Assembly (NCBI GenBank): GCA_000697335.1
Contig: JNEM01016771.1
Span: 1 to 28,571, forward strand
From: Conidiobolus incongruus B7586
Taxonomy: Eukaryota > Entomophthoromycota > Entomophthoromycetes > Entomophthorales > Conidiobolaceae
Length of the DNA: 28,571 nt
Direction: 5' to 3'
Shown piece after piece: positions 9,905 to 21,563 of the stretch. Under the pieces are notes generated by a model. That model was not told where the DNA came from. It worked only from the letters and a program-made list of their open reading frames with translations, and made no database searches. The translations under genes and the position numbers were made by a program. Positions within the stretch are counted from its first letter, which is position 1. The number at the start of each line of letters is the position of its first letter.

Positions 9905-10483
9905 TATAAGTTTGGAAATTAAATAATGGCTTTTTTAATTTATTAAAATTTTTAATATAATATAAAGACATATTCTCAAATCAATATTTTTTGTACTATT
10001 AATAATTTTTGGATATATTTTTGGTTAGTTTTTAATACCTAAAAAATAACCCTTGTTATTTGAGACTTAAATTTAATATTTTTTTACCCTTAATTTAATC
10101 TTTGGAATTTATTTTTTATAAGCTTATTTTTAATTTTCTAAAGAAATTACAATTTTATTGGTTATAAACTAGTAAATATATTAGGTATAATAACTTTTTC
10201 CAGTTATTTTATTAAAAAAATCTTTTATATCTTTAGCTATATATATTTTATAATTTCTATATTAAATTAAGAATTAGCTTAAATTATTTTATAAATATTA
10301 TTTTAAAATTATTATATTAAAGATATATATAAATAATTTACTTATTTATAAAAAAAAATTTAGAAATATAGCTTTTAATTATTATAATTTGCTTTGATAC
10401 TTAATATTCTTTAATTAATATAATTTTTAATTTGAATTAATAAAAAGAATAATTTTAACTTAAAATTTTGCTTAATATTTTAA
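9905..10483 (-). mobile_element. Old mariner fragment, 3' half
   Basis: The reverse strand resembles the 3' half of the mariner at 16283-17604. The terminal repeat is recognisable near 9907-9935 (GGAAATTAAATAATGGC against GTAATTTAAATAATGGG), and the catalytic-domain region follows from about 10020 (TTTTTCCAGTTATTTTATTA block near 10195). It is clearly more diverged than the two full copies and stops at the Ty3/gypsy 5' LTR. The missing 5' half does not reappear beyond the other LTR, so the original structure has been rearranged or lost. Confidence 0.6.
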
Positions 10484-10682
10484 TATCATAGATTGATAAT
10501 AACTCTCAAAATTCTTATAAATCATAATATAACTTGTTCCCCTATAAATAGTAAAACAATATAATTTTATATATAGGAACAGAAATAGACTCTAATATAA
10601 TTAGTTTATTAATTAATATTTCTTGATTTAACTTCCTTTATACCTTGACTTTACTTAATTAGTTTAATAAATTTACTAACCA
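10484..10682 (+). repeat. 5' LTR of the Ty3/gypsy fossil
   Basis: This block of about 199 bp is shared with 18456-18656. Matching landmarks are CTTATAAATCA, CCCCTATAAATAGTAAAACA and ACTCTAATATAATTAGT. It starts TATCAT and ends near CA at 10681-10682. The TATAAATA box is typical of an LTR promoter. Confidence 0.8.
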
Positions 10683-11767
10683 TTTTATATATAATAGTAA
10701 TAAGATTACTACATTTGTTTTAATTTTTATTCAATTTAAATAATTATTTTAGTTTTATATCTTGTTAGTTTTTGTTTTATATTTTTGTTTTTTTTTCTTG
10801 TGTTTTGTTTCTTTTTACCTATTTTATTTTTTGCTCTTTATATCACTTATTTAATTTTATTAGTATTATAACCTATGGTCATAACTCTTTTAGAAAAATT
10901 TATTAATACTTAAGATATAACACTCAATAGCTTTAATTTATTATATTTTGAGACTTAATTAACAAAGATAGTAGTTTAAATAAACTTTTTAAATTAAACT
11001 ACTTAAATTAAGTTTGTGTATTTTAAAAGTTAATAAACTAATATTATTCTCCCCTTAATTTTTAAAGATATATTAATTTAAATTATAATGAAACTTCTAT
11101 TTAAAGTGTCTTTTATAAAAATCTAAAATGGTTTAATTGTGAACACTTTCTATTTAAACTTAATATATATAAATTGTTGTTCCAGGACTATTTCTAATAT
11201 TGTTAGTTTAATAAAGATAATAAGATAAGTATTGCTATCTTTTATTTAATTAATATTATAAAAGATTAATAGGATAAACATAATTAAAATCATCTTAAAT
11301 TATCTTATAATAAATAACCTATTAAATATATTATCTCTTTCATTATATTAATTTTTTAATTAAATTTTTTTTATTTTAATTGCTAGTATTCTTAAAACTT
11401 TTTAAATTTTATTTGTATGAAATAAACTAGTTTTATTAATAATTTAATGATTTAAAATATATTATTATTTAGTTATTACTTATTTTAAAACATTAATATA
11501 ATGTTATCTTTTTAGAAAAACATAAATTATATATTATTAGCTTATTAGCATCTTAAAATAATATCAAACTTAATAAATTTGAAGATATATATAATAAAGT
11601 ATTATTGATTAAAAATACTATATATCTTAACTAATATTCAAATTAGATCCTAGATAACCATATATATAATTTAAAAACTATTTTTAAGTTTCATCCCATA
11701 TATATTTTAATTATAATTATATGATTATTAACTTTCATAAGTTTAAAAACTTATTTCCTATACACTA

Positions 11768-13327
11768 ACCTATAAAAGTGAGTTATAAAATCAAAAATAT
11801 ATATATATTAATCAATAACTAAAACAATTATATATATTAGATTACTTGAAATTATAATATATAATTAAGATATATTATTTAATAATAAATAAATATATTT
11901 AGATTTATTTAGTAAACTATTAGCAAAAATATTAACCTTTAATATTTAACCAAGGTGAGTTATAAATTTGTGGGTTTTTGAGATAAAAGGATATATTTAA
12001 TAATATATAACCATATCTTTTTTCTCTTTTTGTTATTATTTTATATTATATTTAACAAATATACTAAATTTTTTTATTACTATTATTATACCTAAATCCC
12101 TCTCTAAAAAATTTACTTATATATTAATTAACTTTATAAAAAAGATAAATCAACTTATAATATTACTAGAATTACTAATGTTAGCTAGTTTACTATAGTT
12201 AAAGCTGTTAAGAATAATAATAAAAAAACATTTAAACCTAAACTTAAATGTGTTAAAATTATAAATGAATATAATAAGAAGTATATTTATAGGTTAGTTA
12301 GTATAGGTAAATATAATACTATTGTAGAAATACAACAAGAATTATAAAATTATATAAGAATATTAGTTAACACTAATACTATTACATATATTTTATGTTA
12401 ATATAGATATCACTTATATTTTAAGAAAAAACACCCCCAATTAAAGAAATCCTACTATAAAACTAGGTGGGAATTTAAATGTTGCTACTAATATTAAACT
12501 AAAACTGATTAGAGTAAGGTTATTTAATTCAATAAAACAAAAATATACTTTAGTAAATCTAATAGAAAAGTTAAATACTTTAGAAAAGATACAAAACTAC
12601 TTTATAACCATTATATTAATTTTACCCAAAAGTACAATAGTAAGTTAATTATTATTTAAGGATATATATTATCTTTAGGTGTAAAGTATCTTTATAAAGT
12701 TAATAGAAGAATTAATACTAAAATGTATTAAAGTATTTTAAATAATAAATTGAAAAAAACTATTAAATGGTATAAGTTAAATAAATCTGATATTATTTTC
12801 TAGTTAGATAATACCTCTTGCTATACTACAATTTTTACTACTAAATAGCTTAAAAATAACAAGATAAGAGTTATAAAGTAGCTTCTTTAATCTTTTAACT
12901 TTAATCTAATTGAACACCTTTGGGATTAATTAAAAAAAGTTATTAAAGTTTTCCCTTTAGTTAAAGATTTAAATCAATTTTAGGAATATGTTCAAGAAAT
13001 ATAAAACAAAATTAACCTTTCTTAATATAAAAAGTTAGTTGATTCTATACCCCACAAACTTAAAGAAGTTAGAAAAGCTAAAGGTAGATATATTATGTTT
13101 TAATTTTTTTTATCACCAAAAACCTACAAATTTATAACTTACCCTAGGTAAAATTTAAAGGTTTATATTTTAATCAATTAATAGCTAAATATTGTTATTT
13201 AATGATATATATAATTAATAAATATAATAGATTTTTATTATTTAATTTAAATTTATTTTATTAAATATTAATTAAGTTATTAGTAAAAATATAAGTGTTT
13301 TTGATTTTATAACTCACTTTTGTAGGT
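11768..13327 (+). mobile_element. Tc1-type DNA transposon, copy C (best preserved)
   Basis: This 1560-bp copy lies inside the Ty3/gypsy fossil, in or near its gag-pol boundary. It begins ACCTATAAAAGTGAG after TA (11766-11767) and ends CTTTTGTAGGT; the right flanking dinucleotide is TT, presumably a mutated TA. The inverted ends are about 210-220 bp. Each contains an outer repeat (GTGAGTTATAAAATC at the tip) and an inner repeat (GTGAGTTATAAATTTG near 11955 and its inverse near 13123-13145). This is the IR/DR arrangement known from Sleeping Beauty-like Tc1 elements. It retains a 335-codon transposase frame with stops but no frameshift. Confidence 0.92.
12093..13103 (+). pseudogene. Tc1 transposase pseudogene (D34E)
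   Basis: One frame runs collinearly for about 336 codons, the usual Tc1 transposase length. It holds an N-terminal paired-like helix-turn-helix (TYNITRITNVS, then TIVKAVKNN) and a second helical DNA-binding block (TIVEIQQEL). A block aligning with the first catalytic Asp follows, in which Asp appears changed to Asn. QLDNTSCYTT carries the second Asp (12807) and NLIEHLWDQLKK the Glu (12912), exactly 34 residues apart: D34E. About 20 in-frame stops interrupt it, nearly all TAA or TAG where the family has Gln or Trp, and no frameshift is seen. That pattern means C-to-T and G-to-A mutation without indels. It is inactive. Confidence 0.9.
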
Positions 13328-16282
13328 TTATGTACTATATAAAATAAAATATTAAGTCTTAAAATTAAAAATCTCTTGAAAAAATAAAATAAATATTATT
13401 ATTATTATATATATATTATATCACTAAAGATTATCCTTTAAAGTACTTCTAACATAGTAACTATAATAATAACAAGTATAACAAAATAAACTTAATCAAA
13501 CTATTTTTTACTAAATATATTTTATATCCTAATAATTTACTTTATATTGACCCTTTTTCTTTTGTTATTAAAGATAATATTAATAACCTTATAATTAATA
13601 TTTGTAATTAATATTAGTGTTATAAAATATTTAATTAATAATACCTTAGATAATAAATTTAGTTTATTAAGAAATCAATTCATTATCTTTATAATATTAG
13701 TTGATAAATTTAAATATTAAAATAATAATTTAATTAAGAGTTTTTTATCTTTATCTTTAAAATATAGCAAAGATATTTTCTTAGTAAATGTTTTAATTAA
13801 CTATAATATTATCTTAAATATAGATTAAATTAAATCATATATTTTATTTACTATTAACTATTTTAACAAAAATTTATCCTTTATATTCTATCATAAATTT
13901 ATCTTTATTACTATTACTCAAAATAATATTGTTATATGATAAATCTTAAATAATTTTTATCTTAATTTTTTTATTAATAATAATTTAACTCCTATTATTT
14001 AACTTAATTCTATTGTTATATTTTGTAAAATATTCACTAAATAATTTCTTACTATTAATTTTATACTTTCTAGTATAGTATTTGTTAACTTAATTATATT
14101 TTAATTAAACTTTAATAATCTTAATCTTAGCTTTATATCTTTAAATAATTTATTATATAATATAATAATATTTTATTCAGATATTTTCTAGCTTTGAAAC
14201 TTAGTCTTTTTAAAATAAAATATAATTTATAAAATTAAATTCACCTTTAATTCTATTCTTATTTATTATTTAATTTATTATATATCAATTAAAGAAAATA
14301 AATCTCTAAAAGAAACTATTATTTAACTTTTAAAAAGAGGTTATATTTATCCCTCTATTTCTTTATAAGGATTTTTTATTTTATCTATTAAAAAAATAAA
14401 GGTTTAAGGTTTTAAATTGATTTTTATATCTTAAATAAAATAACCAATAAAGATTATATATTATTATTTATTTTATCAAAACTATATAATTAAATCTTAA
14501 GTTGTAAATATTCTATTAAATTTAATATATATAATAGTTATTATAATATAACTATATACCTTAATTTAATTCTATTAATTATATTCAATTCTTGTTATAA
14601 TTATTTTAAATTTATTATTCTATTATTTAAATTAAACAATACTTTTATTATATTTACTTATTTAATAAATATAACTTTCTTTAAAACCTAAGATATTTTT
14701 ATAATTTTATATCTTGATATTGTTTTAGTTTTGTTTAAAATTTTATTAAAACATTAAAAATATAATGAATATATTTTTAAACCTTTTATAAATACTCACT
14801 ATTTATTAAATTATTAAAATATTATTTTATTATTCTAGAACTTTTATTTTGTGGTTATGTTATATCCTCTAATAGAATTAAAATTAATCTAGATAAAATT
14901 AAAGCTATGTAATTTTAACTTATCCCTATTAATAAATATTCATTTATATTATTTTTAGCTATGATGAATTATTTCAAAAACTTTATTGATAGTTATATAA
15001 AAGTTATTCTACTATTAACTAACTTACTTTGTAAATCATCTCTATAGATATAAACTCCTTTAAAATATTTTACCTGTTTAACAATTATTAATATTATTAG
15101 TAATACCCTTATACTTTATAGTTTTAACTTTTTAATGCTAATAGTTTTGTTTACAAACATCTTTAACTTTATCATTAGTAGTTAGTTAAGTTAAATTAAT
15201 TCTTTAAATTGTAATTTTATTCGTTTAAATTTATTTAAAACAACACTCAAATTATTAAACTTAAAACATTTTAATCTTTATCCCATTATATTTTATTCTT
15301 GTAAAATAATATTTATAAAAATAAACTACCTAGTTTATAAATAAAAACTTTGTTATTATCAAATGTCTCAAATATTTTTATCATTACATACTAAGTTAAT
15401 TTATCTATACACTTATAAATCACAAATTTATTATATAAATCAATTATTAATTTTATTTATTGAAATATTAATCTTTGTAGATTAAATTTCTTTAAGATTT
15501 TAACCTACATATTTATTATACTAAATGAAAATTTAATATTTTTGTTGATTTTATCTTTAAACACTTTAATTATGCTTTTATTTATAAAAAGTATAAGTTA
15601 ACTTATATTAAGTTAAACAATGTCTTTTTAAAATAATATTTAAAATACACTTTTTAATAATAATTATACTTTAGAAATCATCAATTATATTTATATTTTA
15701 AATGCTTTTATCTTAACTTATGTAAAATATTATTTATATAACAATAACTTATTTTATTATAATTTATATATCTATATTCTTGATGTTTTAAGCATTAAAT
15801 TACAACTATTAAACTTTTATTATAACTTTATAATCTTAGGTTATTAAAGTTAGCTTTATATATACTATAAACTCTCTTGTAACTTTTACTAGCTTAATAT
15901 AGAAAAAGATATATAGAAGTATATTTATTCTTGTGATTAATGTTAAATCAAAAAACTTTTTAATTAATTCCTTTTTGGTAACTTTAACCCATTATTTTTT
16001 CCTTAAATTTGTTAATTTAATATTACTATAGATTTTATTAAAGCAATACTAACCTTATATAGTTTTTAATTGTATTTTTTTATTATAAATTATTTAACAA
16101 AAATAATATACTTTATACTAACTAATATAAAGGTTAACTTTCAAACTATCACCAAATTATTTATTTAAAATATCTTTAAATATTATAAACTTTTATTAAT
16201 TATCATAACAAATTATAATATAAAGTTTACAAGAAAATTTTAATGTTCATTTATAAAACTGTTAAGTTATTAATATAATCTA

Positions 16283-17604
16283 TTACTTTGTAATTTAAAT
16301 AATGGGAATTTTTTGCGATTGAAAAAAAATAAACATTTTAATATATACAAAGTAAAAATAAATATATAATATAAAATTAATAATTTCCTTTATTTCTAAT
16401 AACTTTTTGCTATACTTTTGGCAAAGATCTAACACCTAAAAAACAGTTCTTTTTATTAAAGACTGAAATTTGATGTTTCACAAACCAATTAAATTTTCCT
16501 GTAGAAATTTTCTTTCCTGTAAGCTAGTTTTTTAATTTCCCAAAACAATTATAATCACATAGGTTATAATCTAAGGAATATACTAGATGTGGTAGTTTTT
16601 TCCAGTTATTTTTAATTAGAAAGTTTTTTACAACTTTAGATTTATGTATTTTGCAATTATCATTCAAAATAATAGGTCTTCTCAAATTATATTGAGAATA
16701 CCAATTAAAAATAGTTTTATTTAAAAAAGAAATATAAAGTTTATTATTAATGGATTTTCCTTTAGGAACTAAATAAGAATAGCATATGCTATTATAATCT
16801 ATTGTTACAATTAACATTCACTTATCAATAAAGTGTTTATTTAAAGGAATTTGTAGAGGGGGTTGATTTGGTTTAATCCAACACCTTGATTTATGTTTTG
16901 ATAAAGGATTATACAACAGAATCCAAGATTCATCAATTGTAATAATTTGCTGTAAAAGCCTTGGTTTCTGGTTATACCTTAATAAGTTTTGTTTAGCAAT
17001 AGCTACTCTAGCTTTTTTTTGAGCTTTAGTTAAATTATAAGGTACCTATTTTATATTTTTATTAATTAATTTTAATTTAAACTTTAATATATATAAAATA
17101 CTTATGTGACTAATATTAAAGTGTCTTGATAATTCTCTAGCTGAAATAAAAGGGTGCTTTTCAATATAATTTTTTACTTTATTAATAATTGGAAGAGTGA
17201 TAGTTAAAATTAGTCTTTTAGATTTTAGCAAGTTTTGGGTAGTTTCTCTCCTAGCCTTAAAGTAATTTACCCAGCAATAAATTGTTAATTTAGATAATGC
17301 TTCATTACCAAAAGCTGTTTGTAAATTTTAAATGATTTTAGAGGGTTTGTGGTTAAATTTTACTGATACTAAAATAAAAAACTTTTGATGGTCACTATTT
17401 GGTTTAAGCATGATTAAATTAAACAACTAATTTTAAAAAATTAATTTTTTAATCAAAAAAATTATTATATATATATATATATATATATAATTCAAAACTA
17501 TTTATTTTCCTATTTGTTTTGTATATATTTGCTTATTTGAAACTAATAATATGTTTGAAAAATTGGAAATTAAAAAATTTCCCATTTTTTCAATTCTATG
17601 GTAA
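16283..17604 (-). mobile_element. mariner DNA transposon, copy 2 (1322 bp, best preserved)
   Basis: This is a full-length mariner inserted in the integrase region of the Ty3/gypsy fossil, with TA on both sides (16281-16282 and 17605-17606). Terminal inverted repeats of about 50 bp pair TTACTTTGTAATTTAAATAA at the plus-strand left end with the right end finishing CTATGGTAA. It is almost base for base the copy at 2518-3834 and serves as the reference for recognising the other mariner fragments here. An internal (TA)n tract lies at about 17463-17490. The transposase frame has five stops and no frameshift, so it is the least decayed mariner in the window. Confidence 0.92.
16377..17411 (-). pseudogene. 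mariner transposase pseudogene (D34D, 345 codons)
   Basis: From the ATG at 17411 the frame runs 345 codons to TAA at 16377-16379, the same length as typical mariner transposases such as Mos1. The N-terminal half has two helix-turn-helix regions, the second being SARELSRHFNISHISILYI. The remnant VPYNL corresponds to the family WVPHEL motif. TIDESWI carries the first Asp, LNDN the second, and YSLDYNLCD the third, with 34 residues between the last two. His of the usual HDN is Asn here. Five internal stops interrupt it: TAA, then TAG before VPYNL, TGA before MLIVTIDY, TAG after GKLKN and TAG near the end. There is no frameshift. Copy 1 has about nine stops, so this copy is younger or less mutated. 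Confidence 0.93.
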
Positions 17605-18455
17605 TAACAACCTCCTATTATTAATAATCTGATGGTTAATTTAAACAAGTAATATATATTTTAAATAAAGCTTTTATATTTTATTTTGATTATAATATAA
17701 AGAATTAAATTCAGAATTTATCTTTACTTAAATTTGTTTTTAATGATTTAATTAATTTATTTATTTACTAATATAACCTTATTTTACTTAAATTAAAGCT
17801 AATATCTTATTTTAATTATAAATGTAATACTTGATACTAATATCTTATTTAATATTCTAAATTTGATAAGATATATTTATTTTTTATTATTTATAGCTTA
17901 AGATTATATTCTCTTTATTTTAGATAAATAAGCTTATTACTATAATTTAAATATTTACCATACTTTAATTTTATTCCCTAATATTTTAATATTATCTTTA
18001 GATAAAATTAATCTCTTTTAAAACTTTAATCAACCTGATAATAAATTATTACTTAAATGATTAAGATTTTACTTTATTAAAAATAAAAAATTATATCTAA
18101 ATATATATAAATTAATCTTACCTTATAACTTATAAATTCACTTTGTTTTTATATAAAGCAATTAAAATTATATTAAAACCTTAGGGAATATTTTCTTAAA
18201 TATATTATATATTCTTAACCCCTTGTTGTTAGCTTATAATATAAGATATATATTGTAGATAAAATTATAATTTATAAAATTTATTAAAATTAAGATAAAA
18301 ACCTTATATATTAGTAAAGTTATCCTTTTAATGAAGCTACTTGGAAGAATAAAGAAAATGTTAAATATCTTAAAACTTTTAGAAAGTTCCTTAATAAACA
18401 ATCTTAATTATCTTAAAAAAAGACTTTATTTTGTTAAAAAAAAGTTTAAAGGGAG

Positions 18456-18656
18456 TATTATAGATTAATAACAATTTTTAAAACTCTTATAAATCACAAC
18501 ATTACTTATTCCCTTATAAATAATTAAACAATAGAATTCTATATATATAAAAGGAGAAGAAAACTCTAATATAATTAATCTATTAATCCATTTTTTTTAG
18601 TTTAATTTCTTTTATATTTTGATTATATTTAATTAGTTTAATAAATCTATTAACCA
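18456..18656 (+). repeat. 3' LTR of the Ty3/gypsy fossil
   Basis: This block of about 201 bp pairs with 10484-10682. It is preceded by a purine-rich tract (AAAGTTTAAAGGGAG, 18441-18455) expected for plus-strand priming. It starts TATTAT and ends near CCA at 18656, followed by TTTAG, against TTTAA before the 5' LTR. Confidence 0.78.
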
Positions 18657-18868
18657 TTTAGTATAGTTTATAAAATATCAAATTTTAGTTTATAATAAAA
18701 AGAATTATTTTTTAAGTGTTAGATCTTTGTTAAAAGTAAAGCAAAAAGTTAATAGAAAAAAAAGAAATTATTAAATTAATATTATATATTTATTTTTATT
18801 TTTTATATATTAAAATGTTTATTTTTTTTTAATCACAAAAAATTTTTATTATTTAAATTACAAAGTAA
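18657..18868 (+). mobile_element. mariner fragment, 3' end
   Basis: This matches the last 200 bases or so of mariner copy 1, including AAAAAGAATTATTTTTTAAGTGTTAG-like sequence near 18700-18725 and the terminal ATTTAAATTACAAAGTAA, then TA (18869-18870). It directly abuts the 3' LTR. The orientation is opposite to the mariner fragment on the far side of the retroelement, so the two do not rejoin into one element. Confidence 0.8.
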
Positions 18869-18870
18869 TA

Positions 18871-20474
18871 ACAAAGCAATGAATTTAACAAAAAATCTTT
18901 TTATATATATTAGGACTAAATATGAGTTATTTATTTTTAAATACTATATGATAATAGCACTTGAAAAATTCATAATATAGAATATAGCTGGTTGTTTTCT
19001 ATTCAATTCAGTTATGTATTTACAAATATTTTGGTAAAAGACTAATATATTATTTACAAGGAAATGCACTAATTCAATATCTTAATCAAGTAAAAATCAT
19101 TGAAAAAATGCCTCTTTGAGTTATTAGTTTCACTACCATATTTATCTAATCTAGCTGCAAATTTTTTTGAATCATTTAAAGGTTAGAAAGATTATTTGGA
19201 GTATAGAACGTTTAAATTCACAGTGAAATATCTAGCATTTGTGATATTAGTTTTAAATCAAATCCAAGTTCTTGGCATAAGATAGTGATCTTTGAACTCT
19301 CTCTTTATTGGAAGGACTATATTAATGCCCTTGTCTTCAAAAGCTATAAATGTTACTATCATTTATTAAATATTTTTATCAGATTTGACTTAATACTTAC
19401 TAGAATGATTTCAGATAGTTATGGAAAATAAACATATTAATATTAAAATTAAAACATTTTAAATTTCTATTTTCAAATCTAAAAACTAAACAAGGTAATA
19501 TTTAGTTATAAACGGTAAGTAATTATATTAAGTATAGAAATTGTTAAATGATATATATATATATACTAAATATGGAACAAGACCATTTTTATAATTTTGA
19601 AAGAGTAATAAAAGTGGATATAATAATGATATATATTATTTTAATAATATATTCAATTCAATTAAAAATTTAATAAGTTTTAATATTAGTGAACAGAATT
19701 ATATTCTATAAATAGATATAGTAAAATGTGATTTAGAAATAAATTTTATGAAAATTACAAATTTAAGTTTTCTTTATAATAGAAAAATGCTTTTAAATTT
19801 ACAATTTATGTTGATTGATCAATAAAATTTTCTGAATAATTTATGGTTCCTGATAATTTGTTTTTAAATTTAAATCATAATATTTTATTAAATTCATGTA
19901 TTACAAGTAACATTGCAATCATTATTGACCTATTTAAATTGATTTTAAGTTGAAATATTTAACAATAATTCTATGTTGATTAGATATTTTTTAATATATA
20001 GTGGATTAACCTAATGAGATCACCTTCACAGATTTTTGGATCTAAAAAAAGAAATCAAATAATGCTAATCAATAGGAATTATTTGATATCAAAATGAAAT
20101 ATCAGTATAAATAAAATTTTTATATTTCTCCAATAATTATTTTCCTAATATAGTAAACCAATAATCCTCAAAAATGTATTATGTGACAAAAAAAATTTTA
20201 GGTGGTAATTGATTTCCATTATAAAGTTCAATAAAACTAAGATAAATATTTCCAATAATTTAATAATAAAATTTAATTTTGATATTTTATATTTGGATAT
20301 TTATTTTAAATAATAAGATTATATATAATTACATATAATAAATATTGGTTGATGACATTTTAAAATATATTCCATTAATATAATATTATTATTATACATA
20401 AATACTTGTAATTAAAGAATAAATATAAATAAAAACTTATTAAGTCAATATTCACAGAAAACAATGAATTTGAA
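18871..20474. other. Gene-free region downstream of protease 2
   Basis: About 1.6 kb of AT-rich, apparently host intergenic DNA with no convincing ORF. It should hold the 3' untranslated region of protease 2 near its right end. A (TA)n stretch lies near 19550-19564. I recognise no transposon in it. Confidence 0.45.
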
Positions 20475-21434
20475 TTAAAACCAACCAAACCACCAATTTT
20501 GCTCAGATTGCTGAAGCTGTTGCTCCCACCAAGATTGGTGGGATTCCTCAGGCCATTGAGGGCGTTGATGTTGCTCAGGTTGTTGAGGTTGACTAGGATT
20601 GGATGCTCGACCAGAATCACCTTTACGATATTGATTGATCCAGTTGATATAGTTAGCAACATTAGTGTATACAGAAACAGGACCATCACAATATTCAGTA
20701 CCATGGCTAACAACACCAACCAAATTATTGCCAGAAACCAAAGGACCACCGCTATCTCCTTGACAAGCACTATCTCCTTGACGAAGTGGAGCAACACAAA
20801 GTTTGGTAGATGGGTTAAACGGTCCAAACATTTGAGCGCATTGATTGCCACTAACTATTCTCAAATCAGTTTCCTTCAAAACCGATGAAGGCTGACCTCC
20901 TCCTTGAGTTAGACCCCATCCAATGAGCTTAGTCGTGCTGCCTTCGCTTGGAGTTTGAGAATTGAGTTGGATTATACTATCCATATTAACTCCTGGAATA
21001 GCATTGGGATTGTCATTGTTGAGAATCAATAGAGCAATATCATTATCAAGAGTTTGGCGGCTGTAGCCAGGATGAACGACTATTTGACGAACTTTGAAGC
21101 TTATAGCTTGCTCAGAACCTTCGAGAGCTTCCAAGTTGTGACGATGACCAACGACAACATACGGTGAAGGATCTTGAGTACTAATACAATGAGCAGCAGT
21201 GACAACCAAGTTACGGCCAACGATGGTGCCACCGCATTGCTGCTGTTTATCAGTAATAAACACCATAAAAGGATATTGGAATGGTCTAGCTTGCTGACCG
21301 CCAACAATATACGGAGCTATATTGGATCCTTCTTCAACTATGGTACTATTCATACCGGATGAAAGACCTTGAAGAGAGTCTCCAAGCATAGCTGAGATAA
21401 TGATAGAGTTTAGCAAGAAATTCAAAGGATTCAT
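20475..21434 (-). CDS. Secreted S1A serine protease with short Gln/Trp tail (protease 2)
   Basis: The 319-residue intronless product is a paralogue of protease 1. A signal peptide spans about residues 1-18, starting MNPLNFLLNS as in protease 3. The propeptide ends PY before IVGG (43-46), so P1 of the activation site is Tyr42. The catalytic triad is His82, Asp132 and Ser228 (GDSGGP). Cys67/83, 199/213 and 224/249 fit three conserved disulfides. Pocket position 189 is Ser222, preceded by Asp221, so trypsin-like Arg/Lys preference is not supported. The catalytic domain ends near 270. The tail of about 45 residues is Gln- and Pro-rich, with SWWEQQ and a final NWWFGWF; it lacks the long repeat of protease 1. 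A TATA-like box, leader and TTGGCGT motif precede it in the same layout as in protease 1. It is likely active and secreted; the substrate is unknown. Confidence 0.95.
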   Translation of the reverse strand: MNPLNFLLNSIIISAMLGDSLQGLSSGMNSTIVEEGSNIAPYIVGGQQARPFQYPFMVFITDKQQQCGGTIVGRNLVVTAAHCISTQDPSPYVVVGHRHNLEALEGSEQAISFKVRQIVVHPGYSRQTLDNDIALLILNNDNPNAIPGVNMDSIIQLNSQTPSEGSTTKLIGWGLTQGGGQPSSVLKETDLRIVSGNQCAQMFGPFNPSTKLCVAPLRQGDSACQGDSGGPLVSGNNLVGVVSHGTEYCDGPVSVYTNVANYINWINQYRKGDSGRASNPSQPQQPEQHQRPQWPEESHQSWWEQQLQQSEQNWWFGWF

Positions 21435-21439
21435 TAGAT

Positions 21440-21459
21440 AATTGATATCAAATCAGTTA
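21440..21459 (-). promoter_or_regulatory. Conserved leader motif before protease 2 ATG
   Basis: AATTGATATCAAATCAGTTA differs from the block before protease 1 by a single base and begins five bases upstream of the ATG. Confidence 0.7.
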
Positions 21460-21488
21460 TTTGATATTATTCAAAGTTATCATTATTC

Positions 21489-21496
21489 TATTTAAA
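21489..21496 (-). promoter_or_regulatory. TATA-like box of protease 2
   Basis: TATTTAAA begins 55 bases upstream of the ATG, the same string and nearly the same distance as in protease 1. Confidence 0.5.
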
Positions 21497-21551
21497 CTGA
21501 ATTATTACAACATTTGGAAATATAATGTGAGACATCTATCCAGTTACAATG

Positions 21552-21563
21552 ATTTGGCGTAAA
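21552..21563 (-). promoter_or_regulatory. TTGGCGT motif of protease 2
   Basis: ATTTGGCGTAAA lies about 118 bases upstream of the ATG. It has the same orientation relative to the gene, and almost the same distance from the TATA-like box, as the proximal copy of protease 1. Confidence 0.5.

Larger units (their letters stand above)
10484..18656 (+). mobile_element. Ty3/gypsy LTR retrotransposon fossil, broken
   Basis: A retrotransposon fossil lies between two LTRs of about 200 bp. Removing two nested DNA transposons (11768-13327 and 16283-17604) leaves about 5.3 kb, normal for Ty3/gypsy. The order is LTR, a gag-like region (about 10690-11767), protease and reverse transcriptase (RT remnants about 14340-14960), RNase H (about 15060-15560), integrase (about 15650 onward, continuing beyond the nested mariner), purine-rich tract just before the 3' LTR, and LTR. 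RT before integrase assigns it to Ty3/gypsy. It is broken in all coding parts, with dozens of breaks, and is heavily AT-shifted. Possible 5-base target duplications are TTTAA and TTTAG. It is older than both insertions; LTR divergence cannot date it because mutation looks RIP-like. Confidence 0.85.

Noticed and set aside
872-17604. A variant genetic code with TAA/TAG read as Gln, since most transposase stops fall at Gln positions
   Set aside because: The protease genes contain well over a hundred Gln codons, all CAA or CAG, and end at TAA. In the mariners some stops replace Trp (TGG to TAG). Decay explains the pattern better.
9254-19620. Similar strings GAAAGAGTAATAAAGTGG (near 9254) and GAAAGAGTAATAAAAGTGG (near 19599) as ends of a duplication
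   Set aside because: Similarity fades within a few dozen bases on both sides and the positions relative to the genes differ. Chance or a tiny remnant is as likely.
20375-20851. Minus-strand 158-codon hydrophobic frame overlapping protease 2
   Set aside because: It is a shifted reading of the protease gene in another frame. The protease frame has the full catalytic triad.
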